This document shows positions 43,222 through 52,557 of a stretch of DNA of 64,000 nt, one piece after another. Positions within the stretch are counted from its first letter, which is position 1, and each line of letters begins with the position of its first letter. The notes below the pieces were generated by a model that worked only from the letters and a program-made list of their open reading frames with translations, was not told where the DNA came from and ran no database searches. This DNA is from Lewinellaceae bacterium (GTDB lineage Bacteria > Bacteroidota > Bacteroidia > Chitinophagales > Saprospiraceae): assembly GCA_020636325.1 (NCBI GenBank), contig JACJYC010000019.1:49511-113510 (forward strand). The letters run 5' to 3'. The position numbers were made by a program, and so were the translations under genes.

Positions 43222-43446
43222 ATGGATATTGTAATTCTAACGCCAATTCAAATCGTATTGGCCGGAGTGGCCGGCGGGGTAAAGGATGTTGCCATCGGAG
43301 ATATAGTCATCGGGACAAAGTTCTATGGTTACGAATTCGGCAAGGAAACACCAGGCGGATTCGTAACCCGGCCGGAAGGCGGATATTACAGTAAAGAACT
43401 CATCATATCCGATTCTATCGCACGTTTGATCATAAAACTCAATTAA
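43222..43446 (+). pseudogene. Internally deleted nucleoside phosphorylase-superfamily remnant
   Basis: 74 codons. The start MDIVILTPIQI is the first strand of a phosphorylase domain of the MTA/SAH-nucleosidase type. It joins directly to VLAGVAGGVKDVAIGDIVIG and TKFYGYEFGKE, a block that normally comes about 60-90 residues later (VAGGVKDVxLGDVVVATKVYGYE). The chain ends after another 35 residues, so most of the C-terminal part is also missing. Phosphorylase domains with this signature are often fused to signalling or defence proteins in bacteria. The fragment cannot form the complete fold. Confidence 0.6.
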
Positions 43447-43496
43447 TCCCGTAAATTGAAATTGAAATTTTAAAATTGCGGGATTAATTGACAACT

Positions 43497-44249
43497 TCAC
43501 CCCCGCACCCACACCCGAAACACCCCCGCCCGGTCCTTCCCCACCAATACTTCCTCTTTCGGTTCAGGCGTCAGCTCGAGCAGGATCTTGCTCTGGTCCG
43601 TGGATTTGAACCGGCGGATGGCCCGTATATTGACCAGGTACTGCCGGTTGGCGCGAAAGAATTGCGCAGGATCAAGTTGGGCCTCCAGCTCGGAAAGGGG
43701 TTGATCGACCATGAAATTCTCGCCTTGCCAGGTACGGGCGAAGCTGATCTTGTGGTCAGTGAAAATATAGGCGATGTCGCCGACCTCGAGGGGGGCGTAA
43801 TCGACGCCTTTCCGGACGATCAGCCTGGACCTGTACGCTACCGGTTCTTTTCGGGCACTCAGAAAATCATGGAGGCCGCCGGCTGTAAAATGGCGTTCCA
43901 GTTGCCGCACCTTTTGGAGCGCCTGGCTCACCTTTTCAGTTGTGATGGGCTTGAGCAGGTAATGTATGGAGTTGTACTCAAAGGCTTGCAACAGGTAGTC
44001 GTCGTAGGCTGTGACAAACACAACGGGAAAGGAAACCTCGCATTGTTCGAATATGCTGAAAGACGTGTCGTCGGCAAGCTGGATATCGAAAAAGGCAAGG
44101 TCGGGCGCCGGGTGGGTGGTGATCCACTTGACGGTTTCGTGTACGCTCTCCAGCCTGGCCAGGATCTCTATTCCCGGGTCGGCAGCCTGCAGCAAGGTTT
44201 CGAGCTGGCGGACGGCCGTGGTTTCGTCTTCTACTATGATTATGCGCAT
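43497..44249 (-). CDS. LytTR-family response regulator
   Basis: 250 residues from the ATG at 44249 (MRIIIVEDETTAVRQLETLL). Receiver domain: acidic pair E7-D8, phosphoacceptor D55 in LAFFDIQ, Thr in VFVTAYDDY, and Lys in LLKPITTEK. A LytTR DNA-binding domain occupies about residues 145-250 (DIAYIFTDHKISFARTW, FFRANRQYLVNIRAIRRF). It pairs with the upstream LytS-type kinase. The 129-bp gap between them carries a duplicated REP-like unit (44293-44351). Such LytTR/LytS pairs regulate transcription in Bacteroidota; target genes are not visible. Confidence 0.93.
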   Translation of the reverse strand: MRIIIVEDETTAVRQLETLLQAADPGIEILARLESVHETVKWITTHPAPDLAFFDIQLADDTSFSIFEQCEVSFPVVFVTAYDDYLLQAFEYNSIHYLLKPITTEKVSQALQKVRQLERHFTAGGLHDFLSARKEPVAYRSRLIVRKGVDYAPLEVGDIAYIFTDHKISFARTWQGENFMVDQPLSELEAQLDPAQFFRANRQYLVNIRAIRRFKSTDQSKILLELTPEPKEEVLVGKDRAGVFRVWVRG

Positions 44250-44378
44250 AGGTTTTACGGTGGACGGTGGACGGTGGACGGTAGACGGTGAGTCCGACTT
44301 CGCCAAGGCTTCTTCGGACGGTGCCCGACTTCGCCAAGGCTTCTTCGGACGGGGGGCCGTATCTATCCTTTACCGGAT

Positions 44379-45425
44379 TCATTTATTCAATTTCAGCAAG
44401 GGCAATTCCAGTGAAAAAAGCCCGTCAGCCTGATTGATCCCGACTTTTTTGCCCAGGATCTTCACAAACCGTTCATCCAGGTTGACCAACCCGGTTTTGG
44501 TGGAGGCTGCCGCTGTTTTCCGTTGGGATATCCTGTTGGTCACCACCAGGCTTTCCCCGTATTGCCGGATTCGAACCTCCAAAGGATGGCTTCTGGACAC
44601 TTCGTTGTGTTTAACGGCGTTTTCCACGGCCACCATCATGCTCACCGGCGGGATCAGGTATTCAGAATAGGCCTTTTCCTCCAGCCCGAGGTTCAGTTGG
44701 AATGCATCTTCGTGGCGCAATTCCATCAGTGAGGCGTAAGCTTTCATAAAAGCGACTTCTTCCCGCAGCAGGACCAGGTCCTTGTCCTTGCTTTTGAGGA
44801 TATACCGGTACACTTCCGACAGGTTCTGGATAAACTGGTGGGCCTTTGCCGGGTTGTGGTCCACCAGAAAGGAGATGCTGTTCAGCGCATTGAACATAAA
44901 ATGCGGATCGATCTGGTTTTTAAGGGCTTCCAGCTCGGCCTGCACCCTGGCGCGTTCCAGTTGCTCCACCTTCACGTTCTCCATCTCGATCTGCTTGCCA
45001 TACAGCGCCTTTTCGTAAATATTGGTCACAAAAATGACGCAAACCACGATCAGTACCGTCGTATTCAGGAGTTGTGAACCGGTTACTCCATCCATATGGG
45101 CCGCCCATTTCCAGCCGAAAAGAAGCATCAGGGCCAAAGGCGCCGAATAAAAGATATTCAGCCCGACCATGAGCAGGTATTTCTGAAAAAGAGACTGGCT
45201 GTTGTAGATAACGGGATAGTTCCGGAACAACAAAAACCGGTTTCCCTGCCAGACGGCAAACGCGATAAAGATGAAAAAGGCGTAATGCAGGGCAATTGCC
45301 AAAGGCGGCGTGCCGGCCAATTGCACCAACCCGGTTGCGCTCGGGATGACCAAACCAAAAAACGGGATGCCGATCAGGCGGATCGTCCAGTCGTCAAGGG
45401 CTATTTGATTCGACTCCGGTTCCAT
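44379..45425 (-). CDS. LytS/YehU-type sensor histidine kinase
   Basis: 348 residues from the ATG at 45425. An in-frame TTG at 45437 would add four residues. The N-terminal half has about four membrane segments (LIGIPFFGLVIPSATGLVQL, LAIALHYAFFIFIAFAVW, YLLMVGLNIFYSAPLALMLL, VLIVVCVIFVTNIY). The HisKA_7TM-independent His_kinase domain shows LKNQIDPHFMFNALNSI with the phosphorylated His at residue 175 and an ATP lid PPVSMMVAVENAVKHNE. No extracytoplasmic sensor domain is present, so the stimulus may be sensed in the membrane. It is cotranscribed with the regulator 43497-44249. Confidence 0.9.
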   Translation of the reverse strand: MEPESNQIALDDWTIRLIGIPFFGLVIPSATGLVQLAGTPPLAIALHYAFFIFIAFAVWQGNRFLLFRNYPVIYNSQSLFQKYLLMVGLNIFYSAPLALMLLFGWKWAAHMDGVTGSQLLNTTVLIVVCVIFVTNIYEKALYGKQIEMENVKVEQLERARVQAELEALKNQIDPHFMFNALNSISFLVDHNPAKAHQFIQNLSEVYRYILKSKDKDLVLLREEVAFMKAYASLMELRHEDAFQLNLGLEEKAYSEYLIPPVSMMVAVENAVKHNEVSRSHPLEVRIRQYGESLVVTNRISQRKTAAASTKTGLVNLDERFVKILGKKVGINQADGLFSLELPLLKLNK

Positions 45426-45565
45426 TTCAGGCTTCAAATTTCGGTTTCAGCATGCCGATCTTCCGTTTGGGTTTTTCAGCCGGTCAAAAAAACGGGCCGC
45501 GCCCAATAATTCAGCTATTTTTAGTTGAAATTACCTCGATTTTCAAACCAAAATTACAATAAAAA

Positions 45566-45973
45566 ATGGAATCCGGAAATCTGAATCACCTGGCTGTTAT
45601 TGCCGCTGCGTTGTCCACTTTCGTGCTCGGCGCGCTCTGGTTCTCCCCTATCCTGTTCGGCAAAGCCTGGATGGTGGAAAACAACCTGACCGAAGAAGAC
45701 CTGAAAAAAGGGAGCATGGCCAAGATCCTCGGCCTCGCCCTGATCTTTGCGCTGGTTATGGCCTATAACCTGGGGTTTTTCCTGGCCGATCCTTCGGTCG
45801 ACTTCAAAATGGGCGCCTTGTACGGGTTTCTTACCGGCTTCGGCTGGGTAGCCATGGCCATTTTTACGATCGGGTTATTTGAACGCAAGACCTGGCGCTA
45901 TATGCTCATCAATGCAGGGTACATGATCGTTTCGTTTACGGTGATGGGGATGATATTGGGGGCGTGGAAGTGA
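45566..45973 (+). CDS. DUF1761-family membrane protein
   Basis: 135 residues with about four membrane helices: LAVIAAALSTFVLGALWFSP, KILGLALIFALVMAYNLGFF, GALYGFLTGFGWVAMAIFTI and YMLINAGYMIVSFTVMGMIL. The opening (ALWFSPILFGKAWMVENNLTEEDLKKGSM in two parts, ALWFSPILFGKAWM and LTEEDLKKG) is the hallmark of DUF1761, a family of unknown function. It is divergent from the histidine kinase gene and stands alone. Confidence 0.85.
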   Translation: MESGNLNHLAVIAAALSTFVLGALWFSPILFGKAWMVENNLTEEDLKKGSMAKILGLALIFALVMAYNLGFFLADPSVDFKMGALYGFLTGFGWVAMAIFTIGLFERKTWRYMLINAGYMIVSFTVMGMILGAWK

Positions 45974-46149
45974 TGCTGCCACGCTGAGGCGTTGTTGATG
46001 CTGCCCGCCGTCGCCTTAGGGCTATGGCGGACGGAGGTTGCTGCCCGACTTCGCAGGAGGCTTCGTCGGACGGAGGTTGCTGCCCGCCGTCGCCTTAGGG
46101 CTATGGCGGGGGACGGCAAATGCACAAAACCTATTGCCGTTGAGTACAG
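45974..46149. repeat. Array of three REP-like hairpins
   Basis: Three tandem units near 46005-46040, 46041-46075 and 46078-46112. Two read GCCCGCCGTCGCC, loop TTAGGGCTAT, GGCGGACGG. The middle one is a variant, CCCGACTTCGCAGGAGGCTTCGTCGGACGG. CACGCTGAGGCGT at 45980 also occurs at 63968. The flanking spacer GAGGTTGCT is shared. They lie 3' of two convergent genes. Confidence 0.8.
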
Positions 46150-48276
46150 CTAATTTCCAGGTGAGAGCCCTCCTTTTTCTCCCGTTTCCGCCGCAATCTT
46201 TTCCATCAGCAACATCTCCGGCAGAAACTGCCAGTCGAATGAACGGCTTTGGTTGGCGAGGTGCCGGTGGTGATCCTGGTCCAGGAGGTACCCTTCGGGT
46301 TTGTTGAGCAGTCTGGTCTGACCGTAGACCGCTTCCAGCCGGGACCGGACGCCGGCAAACTTTTCCGGCAGCCCGGCTATCTTTTTCAAGGCTTCACCCT
46401 TGGGAGCGGCTTCGGTTTGCAGATCGTAGTTTTCCAGCGCGACCAGGGTTTCCAACGAAAACCTCACCATTTCGTTGACCTGCTCGTAAACCTCAAGGGT
46501 ATAGGCATTCCGGACGGCTTTTCCCCTCGACGCCTGTATGCGCACGGCAATCGAATCGCATGTCCCCAACAATGCTTTGGCCCGGTTCAGCCGTTCTGCG
46601 TTTCGGGCCGACCATTCTCCTTTTTTGGCGGGGTCGGGCAGGTCGATGACGGCCGTACCGGGGACCTCCATTTTCGCCAGGTTATTGCGGTTGCTTCCAT
46701 CGGCGAGCAGCGCATTTTTCCAGTAGGCGACCGGGGTTTCAAGGCTGTCGATAAAAGCATACTGCGCCTCCGCCAATGCCGGACCGAAAGCCCGCCGCCG
46801 GTATACGGGTTTCAAGGCGTCGATCGGTCGCTTGTCGCCGGCCCAGGCGTATTCGGCGAAGGCCATAATACCCCGCATATACAGCTCAAAGTGGGGCGAA
46901 TCATCGTCCCAAAGCGTCAGCAGCAGGCCGTTCAATCCTTTGTCGATGGACGAAAGCGCAAACGAGCGGATATTTTCCATATTGCTCTCGTTCTGAGGCA
47001 TCAATACCCACCGCGTTTGTCCGGCCGTAGCGCCCATCACCCGGAACCCGTTGGCAGTGAACCAATCCATGGCTTTGAGGTTCCCGTAAGTCCCTGGATC
47101 GGAGTAGTTCCAACGCATGTAGATGCAGTTTTTCGGGAACTGATCGATGAATTCCAGGAGGTTCTTCTCATTTGCCGCCCAGATGCTGTCGACAGCTTCC
47201 CGGCTGATGTCCGGATCGAACATGGGGCGGTATACGCCGGCGAATTTCAGCGGCATATCGTCCCAGAATATGGGCGTTCGGCCCTGTTCTTCCGCGAACC
47301 GGCAAACCTTATTGAGCCAGATCAGTTGCAATTCCAGGGCCGATTTGCCGCTTCCGCGGCCCGTTGTCTGTACCTCGTCGCCGCCGATATGCAGGTATTT
47401 GCCGTGCGGGGTGGCCCGGATCGCGTCGCGGTAGAGGTCAAACTGGACGTCGTAGGTCCGGGGATCCAGCGGGTTGAAGGCCCAGTCGCTGGCCGGGTCG
47501 TCGCGCAGATCCTTGTATTTATCGTGTTTCAGGATGAAGGAAGCATGGCCCAATCCTTGTACCAGCGGACTGATCTCAATATTGCGGGCCATCGCATAAT
47601 CGCTCAGTTTTACCCATTCATCTATCGGCATCGCGTCGGCGGAGGCCACTTCGGGTTGAAGTTCATAGCCGATCTTGTCCTCCACTTCTGCAATGACCGC
47701 ATTGACCTTATAACCCGCCAGCCGGTCCATCAGCCGGTAGTAGTAATCTGTTTTTTCGCGGTGGTGCTTGATGTCCAGGTGGATGGCGCGATAAGCCAAT
47801 TCCGGAAAATCCCGTATGGTACATTGAGGCAGGTTGACGCCCTGGTCGGCGGCGTCTTCCATCAATTGTTCCAGGGTCATGAACCCGTACAAGAGCCCCG
47901 CCGGGTCCTTTCCGGTTATTTTAACCTGCTGGTCCCCGATCTCCAGCGCATAGCCCTCGGCCTTCACATCCAGGGATGCATCGATGCGGCCGACGACCTG
48001 GGCCTGGTCCGGTGAGCCGGCGGGCTGAAGGCCTTGCAATCGTTCGCCACGAACGGGCAGATCCACCCCGTCAGGCAAGTAATATGACTTCACATCATCG
48101 CTTCCAAGCCTGCTGACGCCCCTGATCTCAAATTGCTGCGGCGACGGCAATAATTGAAAGTCACCCGATTTTTCGGGTAACGGCCGGCAGGAGGCAAGCA
48201 CGATGAAGCCCCATAGAAGGAGCATACTTTGAATCCCCCGATAACCGGAAGTTTGGAACAATTTCACATTCTTCAT
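46150..48276 (-). CDS. GH20 beta-N-acetylhexosaminidase-like lipoprotein
   Basis: 708 residues; N-terminus MKNVKLFQTSGYRGIQSMLL, lipobox VLASC (Cys30). The GH20b-like domain covers about residues 38-155. The catalytic barrel follows, with LHIGGDEV carrying the catalytic Asp300-Glu301 pair used in substrate-assisted hydrolysis of N-acetylhexosamines. Other family features are YRAIHLDIKHHREKTDYYY, NAVIAEVEDKIGYE, PLVQGLGHASFIL and GTYGNLKAMDWFT. The C-terminal 200 residues are helical and unassigned. It may act on chitin-type or host glycans. It stands apart from susCD. Confidence 0.88.
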   Translation of the reverse strand: MKNVKLFQTSGYRGIQSMLLLWGFIVLASCRPLPEKSGDFQLLPSPQQFEIRGVSRLGSDDVKSYYLPDGVDLPVRGERLQGLQPAGSPDQAQVVGRIDASLDVKAEGYALEIGDQQVKITGKDPAGLLYGFMTLEQLMEDAADQGVNLPQCTIRDFPELAYRAIHLDIKHHREKTDYYYRLMDRLAGYKVNAVIAEVEDKIGYELQPEVASADAMPIDEWVKLSDYAMARNIEISPLVQGLGHASFILKHDKYKDLRDDPASDWAFNPLDPRTYDVQFDLYRDAIRATPHGKYLHIGGDEVQTTGRGSGKSALELQLIWLNKVCRFAEEQGRTPIFWDDMPLKFAGVYRPMFDPDISREAVDSIWAANEKNLLEFIDQFPKNCIYMRWNYSDPGTYGNLKAMDWFTANGFRVMGATAGQTRWVLMPQNESNMENIRSFALSSIDKGLNGLLLTLWDDDSPHFELYMRGIMAFAEYAWAGDKRPIDALKPVYRRRAFGPALAEAQYAFIDSLETPVAYWKNALLADGSNRNNLAKMEVPGTAVIDLPDPAKKGEWSARNAERLNRAKALLGTCDSIAVRIQASRGKAVRNAYTLEVYEQVNEMVRFSLETLVALENYDLQTEAAPKGEALKKIAGLPEKFAGVRSRLEAVYGQTRLLNKPEGYLLDQDHHRHLANQSRSFDWQFLPEMLLMEKIAAETGEKGGLSPGN

Positions 48277-48412
48277 TGGCTAGGATTTTGATGTAGGCCT
48301 GATGGAAGGCGTTGTCAATTCATATCCGGAATTTGATAACACGGTAAATATGGGGTGCTTTTTGTTGAACCACTTAGAAACATTAGAACACATAAACAGG
48401 ACAAGGTGTGCA

Positions 48413-50971
48413 TTAGTCCAGGACCACTTTGGCGGAGACCACTTTTCCTCCGGTAAAAATCTTCAAAAAGTACAAGCCGGCGGGTAACTGCTGCAAATCC
48501 AGGCTGGAACCGGGGTGGGCTTTGCTCAGTACCCGCTGCCCGGCGCTGTCAAACACCTCAATCTTTTCCGCATCCGCATTTTCGATGTGCAGCATGCCAC
48601 CGGTCGGATTTGGATGTACTTTGATTGGTGTTTGTTCGATGGAGGTAACGCCGGTGGGGGTCAGATTGGTCACCTCCAGGCAAAATTCGCCATAGGCATC
48701 GTAGCTTACCCCTTTCCAACCGTCGATCATCATCCGGTAGGTGACGCCCGCTTCGGTCAACAATTCTATATTGGCGTTGTAGAGGCCATTGGCAAAGTTC
48801 TCATCTTCGCTGCAGGCGACCGCTACGGGGTTTGCACAATCACCGGTGTAGATGGCGATTTGGGTATCGCCCTGGGTGATGTAGTTCGTGGAATTGCATT
48901 GGATGGTTTTAATCCGGTAACTGCTCCCATCACCGGTAAAGGCGTACCAGATGGTTCGTTCCAGCGTGCCGTCATCAAAGCATTCGTAGCCGGCCGACGG
49001 ATCGCCGGCAGCAGTATAGCCGGTGGTGTTATAAATGCCGGAGGTTTGCGGCACATCAAAGGCCTGACCAAAGAGATCGTTAATGTCATTTGCAGTGGTA
49101 CAGGCATTACCGGGGACAACGAGGGCCATAAAGTTGCCAAATGCCACAGGCTCCAGGCCGACCGGAATGGTGGCAATCACCTTATTCGTGGACGTATTGA
49201 TCACACTGACATTGTCAGATCCATAGTTAGCCACGTAGGCCCTGCTCCCTTCCGGGCTGACGGAAATTCCATAAGTAATAGCGCCGATCGGAATGGTGGC
49301 CGTCACCGTATTGGTCGCCGTATTGATCACACTGATATTGCCGGATGCAGCATTAGTCACATATGCCCTGCCCCCATCCGGGGTGATGGATACGCTGACA
49401 GGTTCAGTACCGACCGGGATGGTGGCAATCACTGTATTGGTCGCTGTATTGATCACACTCACATTGTAAGATACGCTGTTGACCACATAGACCCTGCCCC
49501 CATCCGGGCTGACGGCTACGCCGGTAGGTTCAATACCGACCGGAATGGTGGCAATCACTGTATTGGACGCCGTATTGATCACACTCACATTTTGAGATAT
49601 GGCATTGGCTACATAGACCCTGCCCCCATCCGGGGTGACGGATACGCCGTTAGGTTCAACACCGACCGGAATGGTGGCGATCACCGTATTGGTCGCCGTA
49701 TTGATCACACTGACGTTGTTGGAATAGAAATTACCCACATAGGCCCTGCCCCCATCCGGGCTGAAGGATATACCGGTGGGCCCATCGCCGACCGGAATGG
49801 TGGCCGTCACCGTATTGGTCGCCGTATTGATCACACTCACATTGTCAGATATACGATTGGCCACATAAACCCTGGCGTAATCCGGACTGACGGATACGCC
49901 AAAAGGAAAAACGCCGACCGGAATCGTGGCGACCACCGAATTGTTACTCAAATCAATAACGGATACATTGTCATCCGAGGAATTGGTGATGTAGGCGGCG
50001 ACGCCCCGGAGCAGCGGGGGCGGTATAAAATTTCCCAATGCAACAGGCGCAGAGCCGACCGGAATGGTGGCGATCACCGTATTGGTCGCCGTATTGATCA
50101 CACTGACATTGTTAGATCCGGTGTTGGCCACATAGAACCTGCCGCCATCCGGGCTGATAGATACGCCGCCCGGCTCATTGCCGACCGGAATGGTGACCGC
50201 CACCGCATTGGTCGCCGTATTGATCACACTGACATTGTTAGATCCGCCGTTAGCCACATAGACCTTGCCCCCATCCGGGCTGACGGCAACACCGCCCGGT
50301 ACATTGCCGACCGGAATGGCGCCCATCACCGTATTGGTCGCCGTATTGATCACACTGACATTACCAGATCCTTCATTAGCCACATAGGCCCTGCTGCCAT
50401 CCGGGTTGACGGATATACCGGTCGGCTCGTTGCCGACCGCGATGGTGGCGGCCACCGTATTGGTCGCCGTATTGATCACACTGACATTATCAGATCCGAC
50501 ATTAACCACATAAACCCTGCTGCCATCCGGGCTGACGGATATGCCGACAGGCATAGTGCCGACCGGAATGGTGGCCGTCACCGAATTGGTCGCCGTATTG
50601 ATCACACTGACATTGTTGGAATTGAAATTACCCACATAGGCCCTGCCCCCATCCGGGCTGACGGATATACCAAAAGGTCCGGTACCGACCGGAATGGTCG
50701 CCGTCACCGTTTGGGTCGCCGTATTGATCACACTGACGTCATCAGATCCGGTATTGGTCACATAGGCCCTGCCCCCATCCGGGCTGAAGCATATACCGTT
50801 AGGATTGGTCCCGACCGGAATGGTGGCGATCACCGCATTGCCGGTCAGGTCAATAACGGATACAGTGTTCCCCAAGGAATTGGGGATATATGCCCGTTGG
50901 GCCGGTAAAACATGCAGGCTTGCCCATAAGCAACAGCAGGCAAGCAACCGCGCAGCAGGTGAGTTTCTCAT
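48413..50971 (-). CDS. YVTN beta-propeller protein (two seven-bladed propellers) with a T9SS sorting domain
   Basis: 852 residues from the ATG at 50971, where MRNSPAARLLACCCLWASLH is a signal peptide ending near LPAQR. Fourteen repeats of about 42 residues (VSVINTATNTVIATIPVG, then SPDGGRAYVANxGSxN) follow, in two sets of seven. Each set begins with VSVID and ends with the phrase PVALGNF or PVAFGNF. DNA of each repeat is about 126 bp and nearly identical between neighbours. Then comes a Cys-containing module (about 600-770; CTTANDINDLFGQAFDV, ECFDDGTLERTIWYAFTG) and a type A T9SS sorting domain (VHPNPTGGMLHIEN to the end). Predicted exported surface protein, with unknown ligand. Confidence 0.88.
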   Translation of the reverse strand: MRNSPAARLLACCCLWASLHVLPAQRAYIPNSLGNTVSVIDLTGNAVIATIPVGTNPNGICFSPDGGRAYVTNTGSDDVSVINTATQTVTATIPVGTGPFGISVSPDGGRAYVGNFNSNNVSVINTATNSVTATIPVGTMPVGISVSPDGSRVYVVNVGSDNVSVINTATNTVAATIAVGNEPTGISVNPDGSRAYVANEGSGNVSVINTATNTVMGAIPVGNVPGGVAVSPDGGKVYVANGGSNNVSVINTATNAVAVTIPVGNEPGGVSISPDGGRFYVANTGSNNVSVINTATNTVIATIPVGSAPVALGNFIPPPLLRGVAAYITNSSDDNVSVIDLSNNSVVATIPVGVFPFGVSVSPDYARVYVANRISDNVSVINTATNTVTATIPVGDGPTGISFSPDGGRAYVGNFYSNNVSVINTATNTVIATIPVGVEPNGVSVTPDGGRVYVANAISQNVSVINTASNTVIATIPVGIEPTGVAVSPDGGRVYVVNSVSYNVSVINTATNTVIATIPVGTEPVSVSITPDGGRAYVTNAASGNISVINTATNTVTATIPIGAITYGISVSPEGSRAYVANYGSDNVSVINTSTNKVIATIPVGLEPVAFGNFMALVVPGNACTTANDINDLFGQAFDVPQTSGIYNTTGYTAAGDPSAGYECFDDGTLERTIWYAFTGDGSSYRIKTIQCNSTNYITQGDTQIAIYTGDCANPVAVACSEDENFANGLYNANIELLTEAGVTYRMMIDGWKGVSYDAYGEFCLEVTNLTPTGVTSIEQTPIKVHPNPTGGMLHIENADAEKIEVFDSAGQRVLSKAHPGSSLDLQQLPAGLYFLKIFTGGKVVSAKVVLD

Positions 50972-51015
50972 CAATGCAGGTTTTAAGTGTAATCGCAAAA
51001 GCTTGTTACAACGCG

Positions 51016-52371
51016 CTAAAACTCCCGGTATTTCGAATCGAGGTACTGATTGGCTTCCGCTTCCGCAAATTTGGCGTTGGCGCTGTCCCAATGCAGGGTC
51101 TTGTTGGGGAACCGGCCGGCAATCACGCCCAGCAAAATGGTTTCCGTGAGCCTGGAGGCATACGAGAACGGCGCGGTGCAGGCGCCCTTTCCCATGCAGG
51201 CGTCCACAAACTGGTGATAGTGCTTTTTGCCTTCAGTATCGTAATCGCGGATGGGCGCTCCCAGGTTTTCGGCCTGTTCGATCTTCGCGATTTCGGCATC
51301 CATATTCTTGTACGCACCTTTTACGATCAGCTTGGGCAATTGCATGAAGTGCGGCAGCAGCAGGCGGCCTTTTTCGCCGATGAACATAGCGCCCTGATCG
51401 GGGAGTTGCTCGCCGTTCGGCAACTTCAGGTCCTTGTGCATGCTCGGCGCGCCGGGCCCGTCGTACCAGACCCACTTGAACCGCTTGGTCGTGTAGTCGG
51501 TGCCGGGGAAGGAATAGGTCACGATATTGTGCTCGGGGAAGCCGAATCCGGTGGGTTTGCGGCACTCGTTCTTGATGGTTTTGGGTACGTCCAGTTCGAG
51601 GGCGTTATAGGGCGTATCGAAAATGTGGACGCCCATATCGCCGAGGGTGCCGCAGCCGTAGTCGAGGAGTTTCCGCCAGTTGGCCGGATGGTAGACGCCT
51701 TCCTTGTAGGGCCTTTCGGCGGAGGTGCCCAGCCAGAGATTCCAGTTCAGGTTGGCGGGAACGGCGTCGGAACCCTGCGGTTCGGGGCCGTCGAATCCCC
51801 AGTTTTTGGGCGACCATGCCCGGACCGTTTTGACCTTGCCGATGATGCCCGACCGGATGAGGAAGGTGGCCAGTTTGTAATCGTAAAAGGAATGGACCTG
51901 GATCCCCATCTGGGTAACCAGGTTCTTATCGGCGGCCAGTTTGCGCATGGCCCGCGCTTCGGTGACGTGGTGGGTCAGCGGTTTCTGGCAATAAACGGGT
52001 TTGCCCATATTCATGGCCATCATGGATGCGGGCGCGTGCGTATGGTCGGGTGTCGAAACGATGACCGCATCGATCGAGCCGCTCATTTCTTTCAGCATTT
52101 TCCGGTAGTCCGCATAGGTTTTGGCCCCAGGATGCAACTTCAAGGCCGCCGCCAGGTTATTGGAGTCGACATCGCAAAGGGCAACGACTTCTACCGCCGG
52201 GTGGGAAGAAATGGCCTTCAGGTCTTCCGCACCCATACCGCCGACGCCGATATGGGCGGTACGCAGTTTGTTATCCTTGATCATTGTCCAGGCGGAAGAA
52301 GGTAAGAGGGCTACGGAAGAGCCCAGCAATGCCGCCTGTTTCAGAAAATCTCTCCTTTTCTGGTTGCTCAT
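51016..52371 (-). CDS. Tat-exported Gfo/Idh/MocA-family oxidoreductase 1
   Basis: 451 residues from the ATG at 52371. The frame extends to 52467, but a terminator hairpin sits in that extension. NQKRRDFLKQAALLGSSVAL is a twin-arginine signal. The Rossmann domain starts LRTAHIGVGGMGAEDL, and CQKPLTHHVTEARAM holds the conserved Lys. NWNLWLGTSAERPYKEGVYHP, YGCGTLGDMGVHIFDTPYNA and YLDSKYREF at the C-terminus belong to the exported family seen in planctomycetes and Bacteroidota, sometimes called GFO_IDH_MocA_C2-type. Substrate presumably a sugar; the periplasm-facing use of NAD(P) is a known puzzle of these proteins. Paralogue at 62441. Confidence 0.85.
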   Translation of the reverse strand: MSNQKRRDFLKQAALLGSSVALLPSSAWTMIKDNKLRTAHIGVGGMGAEDLKAISSHPAVEVVALCDVDSNNLAAALKLHPGAKTYADYRKMLKEMSGSIDAVIVSTPDHTHAPASMMAMNMGKPVYCQKPLTHHVTEARAMRKLAADKNLVTQMGIQVHSFYDYKLATFLIRSGIIGKVKTVRAWSPKNWGFDGPEPQGSDAVPANLNWNLWLGTSAERPYKEGVYHPANWRKLLDYGCGTLGDMGVHIFDTPYNALELDVPKTIKNECRKPTGFGFPEHNIVTYSFPGTDYTTKRFKWVWYDGPGAPSMHKDLKLPNGEQLPDQGAMFIGEKGRLLLPHFMQLPKLIVKGAYKNMDAEIAKIEQAENLGAPIRDYDTEGKKHYHQFVDACMGKGACTAPFSYASRLTETILLGVIAGRFPNKTLHWDSANAKFAEAEANQYLDSKYREF

Positions 52372-52469
52372 TTTTTTTGATTTTTCGTTTTTGCTTATAT
52401 CTGCTGCACAAGATAAAAACATCGGCGTAAATAGACCAACACAAAGAGAATATGATGAACAAAGCAAAA

Positions 52470-52495
52470 CCGCCCGGGAAGGACTCCCCGGGCGG
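52470..52495 (-). terminator. Terminator of the FG-GAP-like lipoprotein gene
   Basis: Stem CCGCCCGGG (52470-52478) and CCCGGGCGG (52487-52495) with an 8-nt loop, followed on the minus strand by TTTTGCTTTG. It also marks the upstream limit of the Gfo/Idh transcript. Confidence 0.8.
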
Positions 52496-52557
52496 AAAAC
52501 AGCTTAAATGAATTGGATTATAACCACCTGGGTATCGCACCCAGTCCGGCTAGTGCG

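Noticed and set aside
46249..48015. 588-codon plus-strand frame opposite the GH20 gene
   Set aside because: Antisense shadow of a recognised glycosidase with its catalytic pair on the other strand.
48900..50900. 126-bp repeats considered as a CRISPR-like or non-coding array
   Set aside because: They translate into clean YVTN blades without interruption.
48515..50908. 797-codon open frame antisense to the YVTN gene
   Set aside because: It mirrors the 126-bp repeats of the real gene on the other strand (repeating HRIGRRIDHTD), has no signal or known domain, and the opposite strand carries a complete YVTN/T9SS protein.
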